64,000 nt of DNA. Origin: Cololabis saira. Its lineage: Eukaryota; Chordata; Actinopteri; Beloniformes; Belonidae. The stretch lies in NCBI RefSeq assembly GCF_033807715.1, contig NC_084607.1, positions 20,965,941-21,029,940 on the forward strand, read 5' to 3'. Position numbers and translations under genes: made by a program. Below, one piece after another: positions 1-11,418 of the stretch (the first letter of the stretch is position 1; each line of letters starts with the position of its first letter). Under the pieces are notes generated by a model. That model ran no database searches. It was not told the origin of the DNA and saw nothing but the letters and a program-made list of their open reading frames with translations.

Positions 1-3000
1 TGGGTTTGCTGACGGTTTTCGGCCTCTTCTAGGTCTTTGGATGGGACCTGTGCTAACATCTTCCGGGGCTTCCGTGATCTCATCCTGGTTAACTGGCAGC
101 GATAGCGTGGAGTCTGTGGTGGTCACTTTGTCTTCGACCTCTTCTTGTTGTTTTCCCATTTCAGTGTTTGTCTCCTCAACCGTCTCGGTTTCATCTAAAG
201 GGGCCTGGTCCTTTTTTTTCTTCCTTCTCTGTTTAAGGTGCATTTCATGGTTGTTTTTGATGGCCCTCTGTTTGGCGAGCCTGGGTGTTGTGACTATTAG
301 GCTACCTGCTTCCAGTGCAACTACAGAGGCATCTGTACTCTCTACCATGGCCCATCTCTTCCTTTTCATTCTGGTGGACTTGGTGGCAGCAGCAGTTACG
401 CCTTCTGATGCCTGCTGTGTCCACTCACTTGGAGTCCCAACTTCTACTGCAGTGTCTGTTGAACTCCATGCCTTGTCATCTACAACATCCTGCTGGCTAT
501 CTGGTTTAATGTTTTTCTGTCTTGTCTCACTTGAATGTATAAACTCACCCTCCACCCTGTGTCTCTCTACCTCTGATGTTGATACTTTTTGACTCACCAC
601 ATGGTTTTCCTTTTCTTCTTTCATCTCTTCTTTTCTGACTGCCCCCTCTAGCTGTTTTACTCCCTCCTTTTTCGACTCTACTAACTCAGTGTTATTTATC
701 TGAATAGATGTTTCACCTTCTTTTAAGATGTGTTCAGACAAAGCCTTGGTTGTCACATCTTCAGTTAGATTGCTGTCCAACTGGGGAGTCGGAATATGTT
801 TCTTTGAGCTCGGAGATGTAATCTTCTGCACCATGGCCTCATATTTCTGCCCTCTGCCTTTACGTGGTGGGAGAACTTTTGTTTTAGTAGGGCACTGAGG
901 AGGCACTGCAGGCACATCACTAATGATATCAGGGGCACTGCTGTTTGGAGGAGTGTCTTTGGCAATGGATATATCCATAGAGGCTTTCTTCGCTGGACCT
1001 CGCTTTCTTCTATGGGCTCGGACACTCTTCTCTTTAAGTGCGGGAACAACCTGTTCCAGTACGTTAGGTTGAGGTGGTTTTGGTTTTGGCTTCGGGCCCC
1101 TCTTTTTCTTTACAGGTGTTGTAGAAGTCCCTGGACTAGGTTTCCGCTTGAGTGGAGGGGGTGTCTCTTTCTCAGATTGCTCATGTGGAACTGATTGTTC
1201 AGGTGAGTTTTCAGGAACATCCGTTGTTTTAACAGCATCAGGATTCGGAGCTGGAGTTTCCTCCACAGAAAGGGGCTCTTCTACCTTTGGAGATATGTCG
1301 GTGACTTTCATTTCTGCTAGTTCCTGGGTTTGAATGTCTTCCCCCTTGATTTTCTTTTTATCTTTCAACAGGTTTTCCTTGGAAGGTTTTCTAGATCTCA
1401 AAACCATGTTCTTACTCTCCTTTTCTGGTGATTTTTCATCAGGCTGTGCTTGTTTTTGCTCTTGCATTGGTTTAACATCCTGGTTTGATTGGGGAATGGT
1501 ATACTTTATGCTTTTCCTGCCCCTGCTTTGCAGTCCTATGATGGGCTGAATTATGTCTCCATCTTGTTCCAGTTTTACTTTAGAAATTGTACTTTTGGGT
1601 CGACCCACTGAGGCTTTGGTGGAGGCAGAGTCTGTGGGTGATAAATCTTCCATGGGTTTGGGTCCGGACTTCGCTCCAGGTTTTGGGCCTGGCTTTGCAC
1701 TTGATTTTGGACCAGATTTTGATCCAGGCTTTATTCCAGATTTTGAACCTGGTTTGGGCCCTGGTTTTCGCTTTACAGACGTTTCAGTTTTTGATGGTAG
1801 TTCTGGGTCACTTGGCACTGTTTTTTGTCCTGATTTAGGTCCAGATTTTTGACCAGACTTTAAGCTAGGTTTGGGTCCTGGTTTTGTTCCAGATTTTGGC
1901 CCAGATTTTGAACCAGGTTTTGGTCCAGGTTTTAGCCCTGGTTTTAGACTAGGTTTTGGGCCAGGCCTTCTCTTCACATGAGTTTCACCTTTGGATGGCA
2001 AATCTGTTGCGTTGAAAGAGCGAGTGCACATTCTTGAACGAAAACCATCTGTCAGCATTTTGGGAGTCTGACTCACAATAGATTCCTGATGAGCTAGGTG
2101 TGTTTGATCTGAGAATAACACAGTTTTGCTCGAAGGCATGACTGTTTTCTGTGAAGGGGAGTTAGCGCCTTCCTGCTCCTTTTCCCTCTCCCTTTCTAGG
2201 CTTAGTTTTTGTCTGATTCCCACACCTGAATGTATGATTCTCCTTCTGCCTCTTGTATGCTTACGCCCATATGCCCTCGGCTGAGCAGATGGGGCCACAG
2301 GTTCTGGTTTGGCCAGTGGGGTCACAGCACTGGCACAGCTGATGCCTGGTTCTATATCCTCATCACCTTTTTTGGGGGAAGGTGGAGTGTTTGCCCAGGA
2401 AGGAGCTGAAGGGAGTATTGACTTCCCTGGCAGCTGAGGAGAGTCTGGCTCCAGCACTTTAGCATCACTGTGATCAATATGCTCCCTGGCCGGAGCTGGA
2501 GGTGCTGGCTTTTCAGTGAGCGCAGAAAAGAATGGCATAGCAGACTGAGGCTGGGGAGCAGTATCACCAATAGCGGACTCTCTTGCAGAAGCATCTATTG
2601 CTGCAGTTGCTGCTGCTAAATTCGGATGGGCAGGTGCCCCTGTAAGTTCACTGTCAATATTGAGCTCAGAACTCTGACTCTCTGTCCTGCAGAAAAGATC
2701 TCCAGAAAGATGGCTATTTGTGTGCTCTTCAGTTGTTGACTGGCTCAATTTGCTCCCCTCCTCTTGGTCCTCCCTACACAAAAGATGGGAGGAAGAACTT
2801 TTCTGTTTTTCTCTGTGCTCTTCCTCCCCCTTTTTTCCCTTTCCCCCATCCTCTTCGCCTTCTTCATCCTCCTGACCTTTGCTCTTTCTTTTGTCTGAGT
2901 TGGGGTTTTCCAGTGCTTCATCTTCAGGGGTTGAGAAAGTGTAGTCTGAGCTGTCCTCCTTCTCTGTGGAATATTGATCCTGCTCAAGGTCACCCCTTGA

Positions 3001-5376
3001 AACAAACGGCAATGTTTTCACTGAGCTCTCAGATGCAGTAGGGGATTCTGATTTGAATGCCTCAGATTTCATCTCTTGACCAAAGTGATCTTTGATGCTG
3101 GTGTCACACAGAGCAGCTGGGGACTGTCCAACTGAGTCTCTTGCATCTGGATCGTATTTGGTCTGGACCTCTTGGTAAATTGTGTCTTCAAAACAGTAGC
3201 TTTTTTCTTTCATCTCTGTGTTTACATTCCTATAGACAGCTGGGCATTTTTCTTCATCTGACCATTTCTCCACCTTCTCTGTTGATTTAGTTATGTCGAA
3301 ATCTCTCTCCCAGTCATGGGTTTTTTCTGTTGTTGTCCCCTCTTTGTCAACTGATTTCTCTGTCCAGGCTGATTCTTCAAAATTCTCTTTGACAGGGTCA
3401 TTGATTGGTTGTATATCTGAAGGGGAATCTCTTTCTTGTTTCATAGGACTTGAAACTGTAATGCTTGTTGGTGACCTTTCGTCACCAATGCTCTTCACTG
3501 GAGTATTCATGCCATCACCTCTCTGTCCTGTCTGACATCTGGTAGGGTCAGGAGTAAGGTTGTGCAGACCAGAGTCGCCAGACCTTGTAGACATGTCATC
3601 AGGAGATGCCATGGAGCAAGAGGATGCCGTGTCCAAGCTGAGTTGTGTGTTGTTATGAGCCTGGGCTGGACTTCTGCCCTGGCCAAAATAGTAGTAACCC
3701 CTGTCCAGTGGTTCATCACTACTACTCGAGTAGCCACCCTCATGGAGTTCCATGGGCAATGGCTGGTGCTGTGGGGTTGAGTAAGGGTCCTGCAGGGCCC
3801 CCCCACTGATACTACCACCACCATCCGGATATGGAGGGCTTTTGTACTCCTCACCCTTTTTAGAGGATGCTCCGCTTCCAACACTGCTGTTGCTCCCACC
3901 ACTGCTGCGCTTGCTGCCTTTCTTGTTTGCAACCAGTGCCTCTGAAAGCAATAGTTGTTGGACATTATTGGAGATGTTCTCCACCTGAGAGGTGAGGGCA
4001 TTCAGGCTCCACAAGCTGGGATTTGATAACAGCTTCTCTGAGAAACGTTCTTTCATGGAGGGAACTTGTGGTGTGGTATAGCTGTGGGGGGGTGCATGGG
4101 ATACGTTGGGTGAGGGGTGTGAACGTGGGGGCATCAATATAGTGTTGGTGCTGGCTTGCTCCTGCATACTAACTGATGAAGATGAGGAAGTAGACGCTGC
4201 TCCAGGGGTCATGGGTGGTTGGCCAAACTGGAATGACTCTGGATTTGTCATTAGTGGTGAAGGTGTGGAACTGTACGAGGGTGAGCGCCCTACAGAGCGT
4301 GCAGGGGAGTGATTTGAAGAGGGGCTACAAGTCTGATAATACTGTTCTGGTGATCTAACAGGCAACTCTGACAGACAGTAGTTTTGTTGAGGTTGGTTAA
4401 AGTGTTGGTATTTAGGATGGGGTTCTTGGGGGTTGGTCAAAGTCTGTAGAGAGGGCTGCTGCTCATAACCTCTTGAGAGGGACTGCTGGTAGACATAATT
4501 GTTCTGGGCTGACCTGTAGCTCCCCTGCTTCAGATTACTGTGGCTGCCCATTTGTCTTCCATACTGGGAATTTGGAGCCATGTTGTAACCTTTATAACAA
4601 TGGGGCATTGTACCGCACTTTTCCATATATGATGATGGAGAGGGGGAGTGCTGTGGGTAGTGAAGGTGATTCTGGGGATACATAAGAGGTGAGGGAGCAG
4701 GGTTAGGAGGATGGGGCTGGTGATGAGGGCTGGTATAGCTAGGGGTAGAGGACTGTTGGCACTGGGTCTGGGAATGCCCCATCATGTTTAGGTCCATGTA
4801 CTGCGAGGAGCTGGGAGCAGGGGTGCCAGCAGCCTCCAAACGCCCCACCATCTCCTGGTCATACTGTGCTAATTGGGCTGGGTCGTCCCATTTCTGCTGT
4901 AGATGCCCCTCACTCATATACTGAGCTGAGTAGTTTCCCGGTCCCATGTGATTGCCGTAGCCCCCAGGACCCTGCAGATGCTGACTGGGGTTTGTTGGGG
5001 GCACTTTGCCTCCTCTAAACGATTTCTTTGTCTGTGTTGGTGCTGAGCCCCCGGTTCCACTCCCAGTTCCTCCACTATTTCCTGGGTAACCAGCATAGGT
5101 TTGTTGGCTATAACAGTCTTTTGGTCCTCCTGCAAGTCCCGCTCCTCCAGGTGGAGGTATGCTAGCCGTGTTTGCCAAGGAATGGGCTTCATAGCCTGAC
5201 CTGGTGTGCCCTGGGCCTGGGCCTGGATGCGGACCAGGGCCTGGGTGTGGGTGCTGGGGGTGGGGATGATGTGGGTGTTGCCGGTAGGTTTCCAAGCGGG
5301 ATAATTCATGGGGCTCCTGTTGGTAGCAGGGCTGGTTGCTGTGGTAACCACTGCTGTGCTCACGGAAGGACTGCAT
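1..5376 (-). CDS. rai1: rai1, retinoic acid induced 1 (giant coding exon, 3' end outside window)
   Basis: RAI1 is a nuclear, chromatin-associated, dosage-sensitive transcription regulator (Smith-Magenis syndrome gene in human). The ATG is the CAT at 5374-5376. From there 1792 codons run open to base 1 in one frame with no stop. Family landmarks are visible in order: MQSFRE at residues 1-6; a His/Pro/Gly-rich stretch at about 27-55; the Ser/Pro block RSPEQYYQTCSPSSNHSPAR then SVGRSPSYSSTPSPLM at about 343-380; TSQVENISNNVQQLLLSEA at about 460-478; an acidic Lys/Glu patch at about 832-862; RMCTRS at about 1115; KVLPPRKGRG then VQKITSPS at about 1500-1523. These distinguish RAI1 from its paralogue TCF20, which also starts MQSFRE. 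Human RAI1 is 1906 residues, so only the C-terminal Cys/His zinc-finger (extended PHD) region is missing. That is missing because the window ends, not because the gene is broken. Residues about 1131-1241 are a Lys/Pro/Gly repeat I do not know from mammalian RAI1. Confidence 0.95.
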   Translation of the reverse strand, partial: MQSFREHSSGYHSNQPCYQQEPHELSRLETYRQHPHHPHPQHPHPGPGPHPGPGPGHTRSGYEAHSLANTASIPPPGGAGLAGGPKDCYSQQTYAGYPGNSGGTGSGTGGSAPTQTKKSFRGGKVPPTNPSQHLQGPGGYGNHMGPGNYSAQYMSEGHLQQKWDDPAQLAQYDQEMVGRLEAAGTPAPSSSQYMDLNMMGHSQTQCQQSSTPSYTSPHHQPHPPNPAPSPLMYPQNHLHYPQHSPSPSSYMEKCGTMPHCYKGYNMAPNSQYGRQMGSHSNLKQGSYRSAQNNYVYQQSLSRGYEQQPSLQTLTNPQEPHPKYQHFNQPQQNYCLSELPVRSPEQYYQTCSPSSNHSPARSVGRSPSYSSTPSPLMTNPESFQFGQPPMTPGAASTSSSSSVSMQEQASTNTILMPPRSHPSPNVSHAPPHSYTTPQVPSMKERFSEKLLSNPSLWSLNALTSQVENISNNVQQLLLSEALVANKKGSKRSSGGSNSSVGSGASSKKGEEYKSPPYPDGGGSISGGALQDPYSTPQHQPLPMELHEGGYSSSSDEPLDRGYYYFGQGRSPAQAHNNTQLSLDTASSCSMASPDDMSTRSGDSGLHNLTPDPTRCQTGQRGDGMNTPVKSIGDERSPTSITVSSPMKQERDSPSDIQPINDPVKENFEESAWTEKSVDKEGTTTEKTHDWERDFDITKSTEKVEKWSDEEKCPAVYRNVNTEMKEKSYCFEDTIYQEVQTKYDPDARDSVGQSPAALCDTSIKDHFGQEMKSEAFKSESPTASESSVKTLPFVSRGDLEQDQYSTEKEDSSDYTFSTPEDEALENPNSDKRKSKGQEDEEGEEDGGKGKKGEEEHREKQKSSSSHLLCREDQEEGSKLSQSTTEEHTNSHLSGDLFCRTESQSSELNIDSELTGAPAHPNLAAATAAIDASARESAIGDTAPQPQSAMPFFSALTEKPAPPAPAREHIDHSDAKVLEPDSPQLPGKSILPSAPSWANTPPSPKKGDEDIEPGISCASAVTPLAKPEPVAPSAQPRAYGRKHTRGRRRIIHSGVGIRQKLSLEREREKEQEGANSPSQKTVMPSSKTVLFSDQTHLAHQESIVSQTPKMLTDGFRSRMCTRSFNATDLPSKGETHVKRRPGPKPSLKPGLKPGPKPGSKSGPKSGTKPGPKPSLKSGQKSGPKSGQKTVPSDPELPSKTETSVKRKPGPKPGSKSGIKPGSKSGPKSSAKPGPKPGAKSGPKPMEDLSPTDSASTKASVGRPKSTISKVKLEQDGDIIQPIIGLQSRGRKSIKYTIPQSNQDVKPMQEQKQAQPDEKSPEKESKNMVLRSRKPSKENLLKDKKKIKGEDIQTQELAEMKVTDISPKVEEPLSVEETPAPNPDAVKTTDVPENSPEQSVPHEQSEKETPPPLKRKPSPGTSTTPVKKKRGPKPKPKPPQPNVLEQVVPALKEKSVRAHRRKRGPAKKASMDISIAKDTPPNSSAPDIISDVPAVPPQCPTKTKVLPPRKGRGQKYEAMVQKITSPSSKKHIPTPQLDSNLTEDVTTKALSEHILKEGETSIQINNTELVESKKEGVKQLEGAVRKEEMKEEKENHVVSQKVSTSEVERHRVEGEFIHSSETRQKNIKPDSQQDVVDDKAWSSTDTAVEVGTPSEWTQQASEGVTAAATKSTRMKRKRWAMVESTDASVVALEAGSLIVTTPRLAKQRAIKNNHEMHLKQRRKKKKDQAPLDETETVEETNTEMGKQQEEVEDKVTTTDSTLSLPVNQDEITEAPEDVSTGPIQRPRRGRKPSANP

Positions 5377-5470
5377 AACTCACTCCGTCTGTAGCCAGAG
5401 CAGTGGGGGGGAGGTGAGGTGACACGGGAAGGGGAGAAGGGGTGTAGAGGGTTCTGAAGGTAGGGACAGA
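5377..5470 (-). other. rai1: 3' splice acceptor and short 5' UTR of the rai1 coding exon
   Basis: Reading the minus strand, a long C/T-rich tract (about 5480-5395) ends in GGCTACAG, which would start the exon at 5388, only 12 bases before the ATG. A second possible acceptor, CTTCAG, lies near 5456. The frame upstream of the ATG carries no support for more protein. In human RAI1 the ATG is also near the start of the large third exon, preceded by two noncoding exons. Confidence 0.65.
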
Positions 5471-6349
5471 AGGAGAAGAGAGACATAGGGATTAGTGCCG
5501 TTGAGCCTGGGGTTTAAACATTTTGCATTTTCTAGTTCTAGCGTCTGTTCTAACATTCACCTGAAGCAACAACAAAATTCTTCCCTTCTTTGAGAAAAAC
5601 AGAGATTGACCTTTCGTACACACACAAACCCTCAGATACACAAAGGTAAGCATAGTGGAGATGTAGATTTCCATCAACAAATATATTCAGTTCATTAGCA
5701 GAATTTCACCTCCCAATTAGTTATGTTAGAAATAGTGTGTAAGATAGTGTGTAAATGTCTCTGCATGTATTTGAAAAAGCTTCCCAGCAGCAGGCTCCAG
5801 ACCTGTTTCAGCCAATCAAGTTGGTGGGTTAGGTGTGTAAAGCAATCGCTGTTGAACATGAGGTTGAAGACCTATTTATTTAACTAATACATACATTTGT
5901 GTGTTGTTATGGGCTTAAAAATGTAGGGCTGCATGAACCAGGCAAATATCCATACCATGCTGTCTGCAGTATTAATGTAATATCTGAAGTACAGCATATT
6001 GGCCCACAACACAGCCTCTGAGTGGAAACTGAACACCGTTACATAACCATATCTGTTTGCCTTTTTCAGCTGATTTTGAGTGTGAAATTATGTATAACTG
6101 TTTTGACCTCCTTCGCTTTTTTTTCTGACTGTGCAAGAAGTGTTTTCTGGTTTGATTTTCATACAGTTTTCAGTTGAGCTTGCTTCTCCTCTCTGCTTCC
6201 TTCTGCTCAGCTTTAAAATCAATTTTCCTCCAATGGGAAGCATGAAGGCTTATAATATGTGTCTGTGTGGAATCTTTCAGTACAACAGTAGTCAGAGGTG
6301 GTTATTTAGATTGTATACCTTTTTCTTTCAAGTTGGCTGTATGTACAAC
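5471..6349. other. rai1 intron, no feature seen
   Basis: Non-repetitive, AT-leaning sequence. I see no exon, RNA gene or recognisable transposon here. It is the 3' end of the large rai1 intron. Confidence 0.5.
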
Positions 6350-7660
6350 TCGAATTATATGAAAGTAAAATGCTAATTTAAAATAATGTAAACATAAATG
6401 GAGTGTAATAATTTTTGGATCTCATAAACAAAGTCATTTTTCCACAATTGAACATGGAAAAAGTATCAAATGTTGAACGTGAGGAAATGTATCATTTTAA
6501 ATGAGAATCCCAGAGTTATGACAACCATCTCTCATCGTCTATTATTAGAATTTGACTAACGCAACAAACCTCATTAAAGCAGGTTGATATTTACCACGTT
6601 GTTAAATGTTGATTCATGCTGCTAAACAGTCCTGGGTCTTCTTTGCTGTTATTTTTTGTCTCATGTTACTGCGAAAATGTTCAGTTGGTGAAAGGTCTTG
6701 ATTAGCGCAGAGTAACTTTGCACTTGAACTTTACCTCTGTAGCGCAATGCTTTTGCTATGGTTGCAGTATGAGGTTCAGCATTGCCTTGCTAAAACATGC
6801 AAGACCTTTCTGGAAAAATGATATTGTCTACATAAGAGTATATGTTGCTCTTAAACCTGTTTCTAACTTTCAGGATTTATGTTGCCACTCCAGATATGCA
6901 AGTTACCAATTCCATTGGCACTAATACACTGCTCCAATTCCCATACCATCAGATATGCAGGCTTTTGAACTGAAGACTGACAAGGAGCCAGAGGGTAACT
7001 CTGCTCTTTGGTCTGGAGCATGTGGCATCCGTGGTTTCTAAAACAAATTTAAAATTTTGATATGTTGATCACAAGACGGTTTTCCAAGTTTCCTCAGTTT
7101 ACTTAAGATGAACTTGGACCAGTGACGACAGCGATATTTCTGGATCAAATTCCCATGTGGCTTCCTCTTCTTACAGATGGCATGGTGTTCCTGAACCAAC
7201 GTAAAGGTTCCTATTACAGAATCATGTCTGCTTTTAATTCTGAAGATCATGGGCATTGAGTATTGATTTATAGTCTTATCCTATGCATACAGAGATTTCT
7301 CGAGACTCGAAGACTTCAAAGGCTTCACAATCTCCCTCTGAAATAGTTTCACAATTCGGGGAACAATTTTTTGCAGAATAGTGAACGTCTGCCCATCTTG
7401 TCACTGACCAGTTTCCAAAAAAGTTCATTGGTTACAAAATATTTCTCCAGATTGTTCTTTTTTTTCCAGAACCACTGTTTCCCAAAATAGACCAAACTTT
7501 TTTTAGATGAATTCCTCCCATCAAATTGAAAAAGGGCTGATAATTTTCATGAAATTGTAAAATTTTTGACTTTCAACATTTGATATGTTTTCTATGTTCT
7601 ATTGTGATTTTTTTTGAAATTTTATTGACATTTTATACAGATTCATAACTCTTCTGAAAG
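6350..7660 (-). mobile_element. degenerate Tc1/mariner-superfamily transposon relic
   Basis: On the minus strand this matches, from memory of a common fish mariner-like element, the transposase stretch that begins near AAACCACGGATGCCACATGC (about 7040-7022) and continues through CAGTTCAAAAGCCTGCAT (about 6980-6960). The ends carry related sequence in opposite orientation: ACATTTGATATG reads on the plus strand near 7578, and its counterpart AACATTTGATAC reads on the minus strand near 6470. This implies long terminal inverted repeats. Stops and frameshifts are numerous, so no intact transposase remains. The borders are approximate. Confidence 0.6.
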
Positions 7661-7879
7661 TGAGGGGAAGTTTGTCTACAAGAATGGGGGAGAGGAAGGT
7701 GGCGAGCTCTTCCGCTCTATTAAAGGAACAGAATCACCTTGAGACTTAGCGCTGGGTCTTTTTGTGTGTATGTGTGAGTGTGTGTCAGCACAACATCCCA
7801 GCACTCAACCCACCCCAGGGATGGTGGTGCATCCCACCAGACACACAGCAGCATTGTTCATCTCCAAAACACACACCCC

Positions 7880-7882
<3 letters not shown>

Positions 7883-7920
<38 letters not shown>
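7883..7920. repeat. (TG)19 microsatellite
   Basis: Uninterrupted TG dinucleotide tract directly visible. Confidence 0.97.
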
Positions 7921-7923
<3 letters not shown>

Positions 7924-8497
7924 AGTGGGACAGCAGTGTCTGAGTTTTGTGTACATTCATTCTTGTGTGTGCATGCCTGATTGTAAGTTTGTGAGTGACT
8001 GCAGGCCTGTGTGTGTTGCACGGTGCGAGTCTAAAGCTCTTGGCAGTTTCTTACAAATGCACACAAATAAAAAGACAAGCAACTAAATTCCCTCGGAGAC
8101 TCTTTGTCCGCTCTCGCACCTTCATATCTCTTCTGCCTCCAGCTCACTACAGCTTCACCTGGGGTGATGTGCATGACTGTGTGTGTGAGCATATTTGTTT
8201 ACACAGTGACCTAAATAAGATGCTTGCATAGGACAAGCAGTGGGATTCTGCAAGACCAAGCTTGCCGAACACAGCAGATAGGATTTGCTAAGCCATACAT
8301 TACTTTTTGACTCCAGTGCTGTGAGGCCGTACGTCTCCCTGTGCATTTGTGCGTGTTTCTGTCATATCCGCTCTTCTTCACAATGGCCCACTCAGAGGAA
8401 CAGTTAATTGGATTTTTCACTGATTGTCTTGCTCAAAACAAAGCAAACAAACCAAAGAAACCCTCTCTCTAATCAATTTACTCCACCCCAGCTTCAG

Positions 8498-8520
8498 CAC
8501 ACACACACACACACACACAC
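8498..8520. repeat. (CA)n microsatellite, about 12 units
   Basis: Uninterrupted CA tract. Confidence 0.95.
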
Positions 8521-9754
8521 ATGCATAGTGATTCCAATCACGTCTCCTTTCCACTTTCATGCGGCACCTCCTCCTTCCACTGTTATCTTCCACAGAGAAC
8601 CCTAACACCGCTGAATTTGTGGATGCACTACATCTCTGCTACAGTAGGGGGGTCAGAGAGGAGGGAGGATGAAGCATGCATGGTGAGATCACCGAATCTT
8701 TCCAGCCGACTTGTCTGACAGAACATCTGTCTGTCTTGCTAGAGCTCCCATTGCTATTGATGCTTGAGAGGCAAACGCATATCCTGCTCGCTGCCTGTCG
8801 TTCGTTCACACATGCACATCTGTCTGCCCCCACACAGCCGGCGAAACGCCCACAGGTCCCTTGCTGTTTTCCCATATGTGTTTACTTTTATGTTGTCCTC
8901 ATTTTAGCTTCTATTTTATCTTCCATCCCACTAAACTGGGGATCCTTTTGCATCGCTCCAAAAAAAACATTATGTGAGAAGGAACCTTCGCTCCCACTTC
9001 GTCTTCCTCCTCTCCGATCTCTTTGCCTTCCCCTGATAGAGAGGAAAATAACAACGAAAGGGGTTTGAGGGTCTAAATGAAAGAGATGGAGAAGAAACAA
9101 TACAAATACAGTCAAAGACTGGAAGTTTAACAGGAAAGAAGGAATGATTGGATAATACGTTTGATGAGAAGGCATATAGGAAAGGGGTTGCCAGAGGACA
9201 AAGGAGGGGAGATAATTTATAGAGTGGGGTATACAACACTGGCTCCTGGGAAATATGAGCTGAAGGAAACACATCCATACATGTATGTGCACTTTACACA
9301 AACCTAGGCCCATGCGTACAACATTCTGGACTGTGTGTGAGTTTTCAAGGTTGTGGGGTTGCAAACTGGCTAAAGGTTTCAGCTCCGCAGACAAAAATAA
9401 GCTGCTGGACAAGTGATTGATTAACACTTCTTATGAAAACAGCTGCCCTTGTTTTGTACCGCTGTAGTTTGAGTGTTTGTATATTCTTCATACCCAGGGA
9501 GGACTTTTTCATCTCAGGCATTAGAATATGTCTGTTTTCCAGTAAAATATTGCCAGAAAGGAACAAGAGAAGGAAAGGAGTGAGAGAGGAGGGAGAAAAG
9601 GGTGAATCTGATTGTTCCGCTGGATGGTTCATAATGCACAGAGCTGCGACTGGTTACATGCTCCCCCCTTCCATTCTTTTTTTATCCTCTCTTCCTCTTT
9701 TTCACCACATCATCTTCAGAGACAGCTTGAGATTGGATTTATCTCCTCTCTCAC

Positions 9755-9756
<2 letters not shown>

Positions 9757-9815
<59 letters not shown>
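9757..9815. repeat. (CA)n microsatellite, about 29 units
   Basis: Uninterrupted CA tract. Confidence 0.97.
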
Positions 9816-9820
<5 letters not shown>

Positions 9821-10084
9821 AAAACAGGGAGACGGCTCACTCGTTCCGTCAACTCTGGCTCTGAAACGCTTTCGCTTCAAATCTCTTTCCTGCTCTCTGT
9901 CTGTCTAACACCAATAAACACACGCATGCTAATGCACAAACACACACGGGTACACACGAGCGGAGGCACGCGGGGTGGAGGGATGGAACGTCTCCCAGTG
10001 TGTTTACCTCCCCAGTCATCCTGGTTAATTATGCATGCGGAGGCAGTTTTCTGGGGAGGTGGAGCGGCCTGGGCGGAAACGTAC

Positions 10085-10086
<2 letters not shown>

Positions 10087-10175
<89 letters not shown>
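10087..10175. repeat. (AC)n microsatellite, about 44 units
   Basis: Uninterrupted AC tract. Confidence 0.97.
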
Positions 10176-10176
<1 letters not shown>

Positions 10177-11308
10177 ACGCATGCCTGGATTCGAACATAA
10201 AAGTCACATTCACCACCACCATCAAAATCATTCCAACACCAAACACTGAAGCCCAGGTCACATGCTCCTCGACAACCTGACAACACACCCAAATAAAGTA
10301 AAAAAACACAAACTTCTTCATCTCCTCTTCCTCCTTTCAGCACACAAACACACACACACACACTCGTGTCTAACACGTCTGCCTTTAACACTTTGCTTAG
10401 CACAGTGTGCTCCAAAATAACAGCAATCCACCCCGCCGCTGCTCCCAGTCGGTACGCTGCAATCCCCTTCCTAATTACACACACTTCAATATGACACAGA
10501 GAGCACTCAGATGCCTCCAATTATCACGCTCCCCCTTCAGATTTCCTGTCTGCACCCCCTCCTCCCCCCCTCTCTTTGAGTATTGTGCCCTTTTACTTGA
10601 TAACCTCAGGTTCAACACAGTGGACAAGCATACAGAGTGATGGAAAGACAAACACACAGCATCACTCTTCACTCCTCTGCAGCGTCTGGGCAGACGACGT
10701 GGGTGGCTTTCTATCTTCAAGAGAAGGGCTTAGGAGACGGGGAGATGGGGAAGCCAATATCTGTTCCGACATTTGTCAGTGTCCCGTTGTCATGACACTC
10801 CGCCGGAGGTCACGGGGGGTCACCGGGAGCCAGTCACATAGATTATTGGGAGACACGCATGGGGGCGGAGATGCGCCGCTGATGCTCACAGACAGGCGGA
10901 CAGTTGCTGATTAGAGATCACTGAACAGGCAGCAAATAAACATGATCAGAGGGATGAACGTATGGGAGCAGGTGAAAAATGAGGAAAATAAACCGTTACT
11001 TTATGAGAAATATAGAGATGCCCTTCTTTTATTTGGTCAATCTATCAGCTTGAGTGGTGTCCTCTTTGAGTCTAAATTAATTTGATGGAATGAGTTTATA
11101 AAGCGTCTGAGAACGCGTGTTGACCAAGTTGAGGTCGGAGACCATTTTGGATCTGTGAGGGAGGCGTGTTCATGTGAGGTCTGTGTTTGAGTGCATGTTT
11201 ATGTGTCAGAAGTTGTCTCGTCTCCTGGGTTTGTGGATGACTCATTGGCATTCACAGACATGGCTGGCTATTCCGTGGTAGATGAAGATGACACTCTAGA
11301 CACAAATG

Positions 11309-11418
<110 letters not shown>

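Noticed and set aside
41..592. 183-residue open frame, plus strand at the window start
   Set aside because: Antisense shadow of the rai1 coding exon, which is supported by strong family landmarks on the minus strand.
1..5376. TCF20 instead of RAI1
   Set aside because: TCF20 shares MQSFRE and the VQKITSP block, but the EQYYQT..SPARSVGRSPSYSS block and the RMCTRS motif match RAI1.
4914..5486. 190-residue open frame, minus strand, overlapping the rai1 start
   Set aside because: Out of frame with rai1 and crosses the splice acceptor. No similarity to RAI1 or any known family.
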